Shown: one piece after another, positions 1 to 6,172 of the stretch | Layout: each line of letters opens with the position of its first letter | Numbering within the stretch: position 1 is the first letter of the stretch | Assembly: GCA_035302345.1 (NCBI GenBank) | Contig: DATGSS010000090.1 | Location: 1 to 9,055, forward strand | From: Paenalcaligenes sp035302345 | Lineage (GTDB): Bacteria > Pseudomonadota > Gammaproteobacteria > Burkholderiales > Burkholderiaceae_B | DNA length: 9,055 bases | Direction: 5' to 3' | Position numbers and translations under genes: made by a program | Notes under the pieces: model-generated | Databases searched by the model: none | Told to the model about the DNA's origin: nothing | What the model saw: the letters and a program-made list of their open reading frames with translations, nothing else

Positions 1-555
1 GTATTTGCGGCGGTGCTGTTGGCTTGGTATTACGGGGGCCTTTCTTTTTCCATGCTTAAAACCTCGCTATTGTCAGCAGCCTCTATGGCGGGGTTGTTGC
101 TAATCATCATGGCGAGCGCTGGGATGTTTAGTCAGTTAGTGACTTTTTCGGGAACAGTACAGGCGCTCGGGCGTTTTGTTATAGAGCTTGATTTAGCACC
201 ATTGTTGATGCTGCTGATTATGCTTTTAGTGCCCTTTGTGCTGTTTATGTTTTTGGATCAAATCTCGCTCTTAATGGTGTTGATCCCCATTTATCAGCCC
301 ATATTAAATGTTTACGAGTTTGATTCTATTTGGTTTTGGACTCTGGTGCTAGTAATCACCACGTTGGGGGGGATTAGTCCGCCCTTTGGTTATACGTTGT
401 TTGCATTTAAGAGTGCCGCTAAAGAGATGAGTTTGAATGATGTATTCCGTGCAGCCTGGCCGTTTGTTGGAATTATTATTTGCGGCATTGCATTGTTAAT
501 AGCATTCCCTGAGGTCGTATTGTTTTTACCTGAACTCAGTATAGGGGCAGAGTAA
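1..555 (+). CDS. TRAP transporter large permease (DctM-like), C-terminal part
   Basis: This is the membrane subunit that drives uptake of an organic acid (commonly a carboxylate) in a tripartite ATP-independent periplasmic transporter. The reading frame is open to the first base of the window, so the gene begins upstream; the GTG at 13 is an internal valine codon. The visible 184 residues are almost entirely hydrophobic, with about four or five membrane segments. A helix ending in Met-Phe-Leu-Asp-Gln leads into a Leu/Ile/Pro stretch (visible residues about 65-102), and a GGISPPFGYTLF motif at about 123-134 matches the TPPxGxxLF-type motif near the DctM C-terminus. The family usually has about 430 residues, so less than half is here. 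The small permease and the solute-binding protein should lie upstream, outside the window. It ends 41 bases before the carboxyltransferase gene on the same strand, so it is probably in the same operon and imports the substrate. Family call is firm; the solute is unknown. Confidence 0.88.
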   Translation, partial: VFAAVLLAWYYGGLSFSMLKTSLLSAASMAGLLLIIMASAGMFSQLVTFSGTVQALGRFVIELDLAPLLMLLIMLLVPFVLFMFLDQISLLMVLIPIYQPILNVYEFDSIWFWTLVLVITTLGGISPPFGYTLFAFKSAAKEMSLNDVFRAAWPFVGIIICGIALLIAFPEVVLFLPELSIGAE

Positions 556-584
556 AGGAAGGGCGACAGACGAAATTAGGGGGG

Positions 585-590
585 TAGGAG
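585..590 (+). promoter_or_regulatory. Ribosome binding site of the carboxyltransferase gene
   Basis: TAGGAG lies 6 bases before the ATG at 597 and supports that start. The 41-base gap after the TRAP permease (556-596) shows no convincing promoter or terminator, which fits read-through from the transporter genes. Confidence 0.75.
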
Positions 591-596
591 CTTAGT

Positions 597-2102
597 ATGA
601 GAAAAATAAAATTTGTGGACACAACAGTGCGCGATGGCCAACAAAGTTTGTGGGCGACCGGGATGCACACCGAGGATGTTTTGGCGGTTATGGAACACCT
701 TGATCAAGGGGGCTTTGATGCGATTGAAATACTCGCAACCAGTTTTGAGAAAAAGATGGCGCGCGAGTTGTATCAATGCCCTTTTGAACGATTGCGGCTG
801 GCGCATCAGTTGGCACCCAATACGCCTTTGCGGGTAATCCGCGGTCGCTATTTGGCGGCGTTTCAAATAACTCCTTTAGCTATTGAGCGGCTGTGGTATC
901 AAAAGCTAGCTGAATATGGAGTGCGGCAGGTACGTAGTTCGGATGCTTCTAATACGGTCTCTAGTTGGAAAAAGCAGGTTGATTTGGGTAAAGAGGTTGG
1001 CATAGATACGATTTTGAATTTGGTGTTTTCGATTTCACCAAAGCACACAGATGAATACTATGCTGAAAAAGCACGCCAGGCAGCCAAGTTGGGTCCTTTT
1101 CGTATTTGTTTAAAGGATCCTGGCGCCTTGCTGACTCCAGATCGGTTGCAGACATTAGTACCTATTATTCAGGAAAATATCGGTGATGTGCCTTTAGAGT
1201 TCCATACTCACTGTAATACTGGTTTGGGTAGTTTATGCACATTGGAAGCCATTAATCTAGGCATAGATATTGTGAATACTGCTATTCCTCCGCTGGCAGA
1301 GGGTTCATCCAATCCTTCTGTTTTTGAGGTGGCACGTAATGCACGGGTGCTTGGGTATGAAACAGTTCTTAATGAGGAGCCGCTGCATGAGGTGCAGGCT
1401 TATTTAGAGCAGGTGGCGGAACAACAAGGGTTTGCTGCTGGTGAACGGCTTGGGTACGACAGCTTTCACTATATTCATCAGGTGCCTGGCGGCATGATTT
1501 CAAATCTACGATTTCAGATGCAGCAGGCTGGGATGGGGGATCGTTTAGACGAGGTACTCGAAGAAATTGCCCGGGTGAGAGCGGATTTTGGGTATCCCAT
1601 TATGGTGACACCTTATTCCCAGTTTATGGGTGCCCAAGCGGTAATGAATGTGCTTTCTAGCGCGCGCTATAAAGTGGTATCGGATGAGCTAATTCAGTAT
1701 GCCTTGGGCTTATGGGGTGAAGAAGAAAGCGAGTCCATGAACCCTGATGTCCGTGATCGGATAGTGAATATGCCACGCGCCAAAGCATTTGTGGGTAAAA
1801 AATATCACGAACCAGAGATGGCCGACTTGCGCAAAGTGTATGGGGGTGAGGGCGTATCTGATGATGATTTTCTTTTGCACTTCTTTACCTCACGAGAAGA
1901 TGTGGCCACATTAAGAGCGCGCCAGCAAAAAGGAGTCCGCCACTTTACGGGTCAGAACAGTGTCTTAGCACTGATCAGCAAACTATCTAAATATCACAAT
2001 ATTAGTTACGTCCAACTTGAAAGTAGCCAGCAAAAGATTTTTCTGGCCAATACAAAAAAAGCAGGACTTGTCGATCAAAGTAGTCAGGAGGGGATAATAT
2101 GA
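597..2102 (+). CDS. Biotin-dependent carboxyltransferase subunit, pyruvate carboxylase / oxaloacetate decarboxylase alpha type, without biotinyl domain
   Basis: A TIM-barrel (HMGL-like) carboxyltransferase that should move CO2 between carboxybiotin and an acceptor. Seen in the sequence: RDGQQSL at residues 12-18, corresponding to RDAHQSL of pyruvate carboxylase (metal-binding Asp13); IRG with Arg82; CLKDPG with Lys173, the lysine carbamylated and metal-bound in this family; HTH at 203-205, the two metal-binding histidines; QVPGG at 295-299; VTPYSQ at 337-342 with the catalytic-type Thr338. Arg12, Gln16, Arg82 and Thr338 correspond to pyruvate carboxylase residues that contact pyruvate, so the acceptor is probably a 2-oxo or otherwise carboxylate-bearing acid. 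A conserved-carboxylase (PYC/OADA) region follows the barrel to about residue 440, then a tail of about 60 residues. At 501 residues it lacks the C-terminal biotinyl domain of OadA or PycB; the next gene supplies that separately. It overlaps that gene by 4 bases (ATGA). Family firm, substrate inferred only. Confidence 0.87.
   Translation: MRKIKFVDTTVRDGQQSLWATGMHTEDVLAVMEHLDQGGFDAIEILATSFEKKMARELYQCPFERLRLAHQLAPNTPLRVIRGRYLAAFQITPLAIERLWYQKLAEYGVRQVRSSDASNTVSSWKKQVDLGKEVGIDTILNLVFSISPKHTDEYYAEKARQAAKLGPFRICLKDPGALLTPDRLQTLVPIIQENIGDVPLEFHTHCNTGLGSLCTLEAINLGIDIVNTAIPPLAEGSSNPSVFEVARNARVLGYETVLNEEPLHEVQAYLEQVAEQQGFAAGERLGYDSFHYIHQVPGGMISNLRFQMQQAGMGDRLDEVLEEIARVRADFGYPIMVTPYSQFMGAQAVMNVLSSARYKVVSDELIQYALGLWGEEESESMNPDVRDRIVNMPRAKAFVGKKYHEPEMADLRKVYGGEGVSDDDFLLHFFTSREDVATLRARQQKGVRHFTGQNSVLALISKLSKYHNISYVQLESSQQKIFLANTKKAGLVDQSSQEGII
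2086..2091 (+). promoter_or_regulatory. Ribosome binding site of the biotin carrier gene
   Basis: A perfect AGGAGG lies inside the end of the carboxyltransferase gene, 7 bases before the ATG at 2099. With the ATGA stop/start overlap at 2099-2102 it points to translational coupling of the two subunits. Confidence 0.8.
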
Positions 2103-2635
2103 GCAAGTTGTTTGATTCATTAACAGACAAAGATGTACAGGTCATTGAGCGTTTGGCTGGTGCACTCAATGATTCCGCATTTGATTTTTTAGAGTTGCGT
2201 TTGGGTGATACTCAATTGTCCCTTGGTAAGGGCATGGCACCTGGCGCATCTACTGCCGTTGTGTCAGCCCCGACTGCTGCCCCTGTCGCAGTTGCAGAGA
2301 CCGCAGAAGAAAATACCGCTACTCCTATTCATACACAGGCCGCTGCGCCAGATCAGGGGTCTACCGTTCCTGAAATAGAACCAGGTTTCATTGCGATTAA
2401 AGCACCTACCATCGGTCGATTCTATGCTCGGCCAGAGCCAACGGCTAAGCCCTATGTGACTGTGGGTACTAAGGTCGAAGCAGGTGATACTGTTGGACTG
2501 GTAGAAGTAATGAAGCTATTTAATTCGGTCGATTCAGAGGCCTCTGGCACGGTCTCCCAAATATTTGTAGAGGATGGTGCCTTGGTTGAGTATGGGCAAG
2601 TCCTGATGACAATAAAGCCAGCTAAAGCCGACTAA
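2099..2635 (+). CDS. Biotin carboxyl carrier protein (AccB-like)
   Basis: The 178-residue carrier holds the covalently bound biotin that shuttles carboxylate from the biotin carboxylase to the carboxyltransferase. It has the AccB layout: a short N-terminal region (about 1-45), a flexible linker rich in Ala, Pro, Val and Thr (about 46-90), and a C-terminal biotinyl domain (about 97-174). The biotinylation motif is EVMKLF at 136-141 with Lys139 as the expected biotin attachment site. The more usual motif is EAMKL, and Met-Lys is kept. IKAPTIGRFYARPEP at 100-114 matches the start of the AccB biotinyl domain, including the region where AccB carries its 'thumb'. The fatty-acid-synthesis accB is normally beside accC and apart from such carboxyltransferases. 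Here the gene sits between a pyruvate-carboxylase-type carboxyltransferase and a biotin carboxylase, so it probably serves this dedicated complex rather than acetyl-CoA carboxylase. A biotin ligase would have to come from elsewhere in the genome. Confidence 0.92.
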   Translation: MSKLFDSLTDKDVQVIERLAGALNDSAFDFLELRLGDTQLSLGKGMAPGASTAVVSAPTAAPVAVAETAEENTATPIHTQAAAPDQGSTVPEIEPGFIAIKAPTIGRFYARPEPTAKPYVTVGTKVEAGDTVGLVEVMKLFNSVDSEASGTVSQIFVEDGALVEYGQVLMTIKPAKAD

Positions 2636-2638
2636 GGG
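2634..2638 (+). promoter_or_regulatory. Ribosome binding site deciding the biotin carboxylase start
   Basis: AAGGG overlaps the stop codon of the carrier gene and lies 9 bases before the ATG at 2648. The in-frame TTG at 2639 directly abuts it with no spacer and could not use it, so the ATG at 2648 is preferred. Confidence 0.65.
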
Positions 2639-2647
2639 TTGCATCAC

Positions 2648-3997
2648 ATGAAAATAAAACGCGTTTTGATAGCAAATCGGGGGGAGATAGCTGTACGCAT
2701 TGTGCATGCCTGCCAGCTGTTAGGTATAGAAACAGTTTTAGCCGTATCAGAGGCAGATAAAGATTCATTAGGTGCAAAGTTAGCGGATCGAACCGTTTGT
2801 ATTGGCCCAGCATGGCCATCTGAGTCTTATTTAGATAGTAATCGCTTGCTTGCCGCTGCTTTACTGACCGAATGCGATGCCTTGCATCCGGGGTATGGGT
2901 TTTTAGCCGAGTCGGCTGAACTGGCTCAAAGCTGCAAAAGTAATGGCATTATTTTTGTGGGTCCTGAAGCCGAGCAGATCGCTCAGATGGGAAATAAAAT
3001 TCGGGCCAGGCGGTTGGCAGAGAAATATGGTGTTCCTACTTTGCCTGGGACGGAGCGTGTAAATTCTGTCCAAGAAGCAGCTCAGGCTGTTGAAAAGGTT
3101 GGCTTGCCTGTGATTCTCAAGGCCGCTGCCGGAGGAGGGGGGCGCGGTATGCGGCTGGTACAACGATCGCAAGAGTTCGAGGGCATTTTTACATCGACAG
3201 CTGCCGAGGCTGAGGCCGCCTTTGGTGATGGGTCTCTGTACATAGAAAAGTTTATTTCTAATGCGCGCCATATTGAGGTGCAGATCATTGCTGACGAGCA
3301 TGGCAATGTTGTGCATTTAGGTGAGCGCGACTGCTCTTTACAAAGACGCCACCAAAAACTGGTGGAAGAGGCACCAGCCCCTGGATTAGCCCCGGAGTTA
3401 CGCCAGAAAATACATAAGGCAGCTGTAGCTTTTGCACAAGGCTTTAGTTATAAAAATGCAGGTACAGTCGAATTCATTCTCGATTGTGATACGTCAGAGT
3501 TTTATTTTTTAGAAATGAATACACGTATCCAGGTCGAGCACCCAGTGACAGAAATGATTACGGGGATTGATTTAGTCACTGAGCAGTTAAAGGTCGCAGC
3601 TGGTGAGCCATTGAGCTTTAGTCAAGAGGATGTTTTTATACGGGGCCATGCCATAGAATGCCGAATTACGGCAGAGTTAGCCACTGAAAACTTTTGCCCA
3701 TCACCTGGGTTAATTAAAAAGTGGCAAGCCCCCAATGCACCCAATATTAGAGTTGATACGCATTGCTTTACTGGTTATGAGGTGCCTGTTTTTTATGATT
3801 CACTTTTAGCCAAGGTCATTGCCTATGGCGCTGATAGGGCCGAGGCCATTCAACGCATGCAAAATGCTTTGAATCACTTTGTGATCGAGGGGATTGATAG
3901 TACTGTCCAATTTCAGTACCAATTATTGGATGATCCCAGGTTTCGTTCAGCAAAAATGAATACACATATGGTCGATGAGTGGCTAGGAGGACAATAA
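2648..3997 (+). CDS. Biotin carboxylase subunit (AccC-like)
   Basis: This ATP-grasp enzyme carboxylates the biotin on the carrier protein using ATP and bicarbonate. With the ATG at 2648 it has 449 residues, the usual length for AccC. Seen in order: the N-terminal signature IANRGEIAVRI (8-18); HPGYGFLAE (80-88); Lys158 followed by the glycine-rich ATP loop GGGGRG (162-167); HIEVQI (208-213); GERDCSLQRRHQK (225-237), with Lys237 the family's catalytic lysine; EMNTRIQVEH (289-298), containing the metal-binding Glu289, the catalytic Arg293 and the conserved Glu297. The C-terminal domain runs to the end with no biotinyl extension, which fits a separate carrier. All key residues are present, so it should be active. 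Its stop codon (3995-3997) shares one base with the start of the SDR gene. The same family serves acetyl-CoA, propionyl-CoA, urea and pyruvate carboxylases; the neighbouring carboxyltransferase points to an oxo-acid-type acceptor. Confidence 0.95.
   Translation: MKIKRVLIANRGEIAVRIVHACQLLGIETVLAVSEADKDSLGAKLADRTVCIGPAWPSESYLDSNRLLAAALLTECDALHPGYGFLAESAELAQSCKSNGIIFVGPEAEQIAQMGNKIRARRLAEKYGVPTLPGTERVNSVQEAAQAVEKVGLPVILKAAAGGGGRGMRLVQRSQEFEGIFTSTAAEAEAAFGDGSLYIEKFISNARHIEVQIIADEHGNVVHLGERDCSLQRRHQKLVEEAPAPGLAPELRQKIHKAAVAFAQGFSYKNAGTVEFILDCDTSEFYFLEMNTRIQVEHPVTEMITGIDLVTEQLKVAAGEPLSFSQEDVFIRGHAIECRITAELATENFCPSPGLIKKWQAPNAPNIRVDTHCFTGYEVPVFYDSLLAKVIAYGADRAEAIQRMQNALNHFVIEGIDSTVQFQYQLLDDPRFRSAKMNTHMVDEWLGGQ
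3985..3990 (+). promoter_or_regulatory. Ribosome binding site deciding the SDR start
   Basis: A perfect AGGAGG lies 6 bases before the ATG at 3997. The upstream in-frame GTG at 3979 precedes this site and would place it inside the gene, so the ATG is chosen. Confidence 0.8.
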
Positions 3998-4746
3998 TGC
4001 AACCTGAGCATCAAAAAGTGATTCTAGTAACAGGGGCAGCTGGCGGCATTGGTCAGGCATGTGCTGAGCAGCTTTTAAATAATGGGTATGCTGTTGTGGG
4101 TTTTGATAGAGAGGCCGCTGGGCGTGCCCCATTTAACAGTGAGGGGTATAAGCACTTTGTAGGCGACATTAGTCGTACTGAAGATTGCCAGACAGTTGTG
4201 CAATTGGCTTTAGATAGTTTTGGCCGATTGGATGGTTTAATTCATTGGGCCGGTATTCACTCTCGTTACACTTGGGAGGAGCTTACCGCTGATGAATTCA
4301 ATAAGGTGTTAGCAGTGAATGTGACCGGTTCTTTTTTAATTGCTCAGGCTGCCGCAAACACCATCAAAAAAAATAAAGAGGGTGGCGCAATCGTGCTCAC
4401 AGGTTCGACATCGGTAATTCATGGCACCATAGGAGGTGGGCCAGGATATGGGGGTCCAGCTTATGTTGCATCAAAAGCTGCGCTGACAGGGTTGGTTCGT
4501 AGCCTGGCAAAGGGCATGGGTATGCATAATATTACGGTAAATGGGGTGATGCCTGGTGTGACCCAAACACCAATGATCGCAAACTATAGCCAGGAAAACC
4601 TGGATTACCAAGCCAGCCAAAGTGCCATTGGGCGTATTGGCCAGCCTGAGGATGTGGCGGGTGTTGGGTGCTTTTTGGTCAGCGATGCGGCGCGCTATAT
4701 TTCTGGGGAAATGATTATCGTTAATGGCGGCGCCGCATTTGGCTAA
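3997..4746 (+). CDS. Short-chain dehydrogenase/reductase (SDR), probably NAD-dependent
   Basis: The protein is 249 residues, the size of a classical SDR that interconverts an alcohol and a ketone in the cytoplasm. The Rossmann nucleotide-binding motif TGAAGGIG is at 12-19. Asp37 ends the second beta strand (VVGFD), which usually selects NAD(H) over NADP(H). GDIS at 56-59 fits the adenine-binding acidic position, Asn108 sits in the VNV of helix 4, and the catalytic YxxxK is Tyr156-Lys160. The active-site serine is probably Ser137 or Ser139. Two departures stand out: the usual NNAG is His-Trp-Ala-Gly at 83-86, and the stretch between the serine and Tyr156 is longer than usual and glycine-rich (GGGPGYGG, 146-153), which should reshape the substrate pocket. 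PGVTQTPM at 186-193 is the usual substrate-loop region. It is last in the carboxylase operon, so it may form or consume the hydroxy/oxo acid handled by the carboxylase. Its stop overlaps the stop of the opposite-strand amidase gene. Confidence 0.9.
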   Translation: MQPEHQKVILVTGAAGGIGQACAEQLLNNGYAVVGFDREAAGRAPFNSEGYKHFVGDISRTEDCQTVVQLALDSFGRLDGLIHWAGIHSRYTWEELTADEFNKVLAVNVTGSFLIAQAAANTIKKNKEGGAIVLTGSTSVIHGTIGGGPGYGGPAYVASKAALTGLVRSLAKGMGMHNITVNGVMPGVTQTPMIANYSQENLDYQASQSAIGRIGQPEDVAGVGCFLVSDAARYISGEMIIVNGGAAFG

Positions 4747-6119
4747 TCAGCACGAATCAGATATTGATGAATCCAGCGAGCGTACCCCAAGGTGCGTTCG
4801 TCCCAATCTTGTTGCCCCATGATTTGTAGCCCCAAAGGCATTCCTTGGTCTGATAGCGCTGGCACATTATAAGCGGCTGAGCCCAGTAGCGAGGCTGGAC
4901 ATCCCATTGAGAGGTCCCCAGTTGGGAATTGGCTATTTTCAATAGCTGCGACTATTGGTGCTATTCCAACTGCAGACAGGGTAATAAGGCCATCGTATAT
5001 AGGTTCTAATGCCTTTAATCGGGCTCTTGCCTCATCTCTTGCGGCCAGATCTTGTCGGTATTCAGCCAGAGTCAGTTGGCGAGATTTCCCCAAGTGCTTT
5101 CTCAGGTATTTACCTATCTTCTCAGGATGTTGTTCGGCCATATTTTCCAATATCCAGCGGTGTTCCCAAGCACTAATTCGCAACGATAGCTCTACTGCGT
5201 TAGCAATGGACTGTTCTAAAGCTTCGATTTTATTGCAGTCAGTGCGTTGCAGTACGCTAATCCCACTTTCTTGCAGTTTTTTTACCGCTTGGTTGAAAGC
5301 GGCTTTGGCGCTAGGTTCGACCCTACCCCATCCTTCGGTTTCTAAAATGGCTAATCGCGAAGGCTTTTGTGCGGGTGGGATATGGTTTGGCTGACCGTAC
5401 AGGCCAGGATAGCCTGGATCACCGCCGACACGGTGGGCAATTTCTGTGGCGACGTGCCACAAGTCAATTTCATTACTGGCTAAAATACCGTGATGAGATT
5501 GGCTAAACTCTAAACCCTCACCGCGATTAAAGGCGCCAATGCTGGGTTTGAGTGCCCAATTGCCGCAATAGCCTGCGGGCCTTAGAATTGAAGCGACCAG
5601 CTGTGTACCAATAGTTACCGGTACCATGCCCGCTCCGACTGCAGCAGCTGAGCCGCTAGAAGAGCCGCCCGGCGTGCGCCTGCTATCAAAAGGATTGGTT
5701 GTGGGGCCAGGGTCTAGAAATGCCAGTGTGGTGGTGACTGTTTTGCCTAAGATAATAGCCCCGGCTTCGCGCAGTGCCCATATGATGGCGCTATCGCGAT
5801 AGGTGTGCCGGCCTTTATAAGCGGGGCTGCCTAATTCTGTGGGCATGTCCTTGGTTTCGATCATGTCTTTGATCCCAATGGGCATGCCATCAATCATGGA
5901 TAGTGGGGCATTATTTTTATAGCGTTTGGTGGCCGCCTTTGCTGCTTCGCGTGCGCCCTCGACATTAAGGCTCACCCAGGCTTTAACTATGGGTTCCCGT
6001 TTATCAATCACCTCAAGGCAACGTTCAAGGTAGGCGCTGGGGGTGTCCGTCCCCTTCAAGAAGGCTTGATAGGCATCATGAAAGGTCAATAATTTGGTGT
6101 CTTGAGGACAGTATTTCAA
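4743..6119 (-). CDS. Amidase-signature family protein with altered nucleophile motif
   Basis: A 458-residue amidase-signature (AS) protein. AS enzymes hydrolyse amide or carbamate-like C-N bonds with a Ser-cisSer-Lys triad. Lys84 is in GIKD (82-85) and the cis-Ser is Ser153 in GGSSSGS (151-157). The nucleophile should be Ser177, exactly 24 residues after Ser153 as the family requires. The usual GTQTGGSxxRPA is here GTQLVASILRPA (171-182), so three residues before the serine, which normally form the oxyanion hole, are changed, although the downstream RPAGYCG is normal. The C-terminal QGMPLGLQIMG (425-435) is typical. The start is a TTG at 6119 with an AGGAG sequence 8 bases upstream; no in-frame ATG serves better. 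It is the last gene of its group, 53 bases after the CaiB/BaiF gene. It may be an amidase with unusual specificity or a weakened one. It resembles the allophanate hydrolase class of AS enzymes only at family level. Confidence 0.86.
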   Translation of the reverse strand: MKYCPQDTKLLTFHDAYQAFLKGTDTPSAYLERCLEVIDKREPIVKAWVSLNVEGAREAAKAATKRYKNNAPLSMIDGMPIGIKDMIETKDMPTELGSPAYKGRHTYRDSAIIWALREAGAIILGKTVTTTLAFLDPGPTTNPFDSRRTPGGSSSGSAAAVGAGMVPVTIGTQLVASILRPAGYCGNWALKPSIGAFNRGEGLEFSQSHHGILASNEIDLWHVATEIAHRVGGDPGYPGLYGQPNHIPPAQKPSRLAILETEGWGRVEPSAKAAFNQAVKKLQESGISVLQRTDCNKIEALEQSIANAVELSLRISAWEHRWILENMAEQHPEKIGKYLRKHLGKSRQLTLAEYRQDLAARDEARARLKALEPIYDGLITLSAVGIAPIVAAIENSQFPTGDLSMGCPASLLGSAAYNVPALSDQGMPLGLQIMGQQDWDERTLGYARWIHQYLIRAD

Positions 6120-6126
6120 AGCGATG

Positions 6127-6132
6127 TCTCCT
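6127..6132 (-). promoter_or_regulatory. Ribosome binding site for the TTG start of the amidase gene
   Basis: On the minus strand AGGAGA lies 7 bases before the TTG at 6119 (AGGAG itself 8 bases before). The codons just upstream in frame are not start codons, which makes TTG the likely initiation codon. The rest of the gap (6120-6172) holds no clear terminator or promoter. Confidence 0.7.
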
Positions 6133-6172
6133 GTATTGGAAATTTCATACTAAAAGCTTAGAAAGAGCCTAT

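Noticed and set aside
576..866. 96-residue open frame opposite the start of the carboxyltransferase gene
   Set aside because: It is antisense to the conserved RDGQQSL region and resembles no known protein. It is a shadow of the real gene.
597..2102. Hydroxymethylglutaryl-CoA lyase or isopropylmalate/homocitrate synthase
   Set aside because: These share the barrel but lack the carbamylated-lysine motif, QVPGG and the following PYC/OADA region, all present here, and are not linked to biotin carrier and carboxylase genes.
2639..2647. TTG at 2639 as the biotin carboxylase start
   Set aside because: The ribosome binding sequence AAGGG ends at 2638, leaving no spacer. The ATG at 2648 gives the usual family N-terminus and a 9-base spacer.
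2903..3316. 137-residue open frame opposite the biotin carboxylase gene
   Set aside because: It lies wholly within a strongly conserved gene on the other strand, shows no recognisable family and has no ribosome binding context that I could see. It is a shadow frame.
3979..3996. GTG at 3979 as the SDR start
   Set aside because: A perfect AGGAGG at 3985-3990 lies downstream of it and 6 bases before the ATG at 3997.
597..3997. Sodium-pumping oxaloacetate decarboxylase (OadGAB)
   Set aside because: No beta (multi-helix membrane) or gamma subunit genes are present, and a biotin carboxylase gene is. This points to ATP-dependent carboxylation rather than a membrane pump, although the missing 5' region cannot be excluded.
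4727..4736. Perfect palindrome GCGGCGCCGC near the end of the SDR gene, as a possible terminator stem
   Set aside because: It lies within the coding sequence (Asn-Gly-Gly-Ala-Ala), has no loop and is not followed by a clean T-run on either strand. Codon usage for the conserved NGG end explains it.
597..6119. Urea or guanidine carboxylase with allophanate hydrolase
   Set aside because: Those use a KipI/KipA-type carboxyltransferase fused to the biotin carboxylase; here the carboxyltransferase is a pyruvate-carboxylase-type barrel. Only the pairing of a carboxylase with an amidase is similar.
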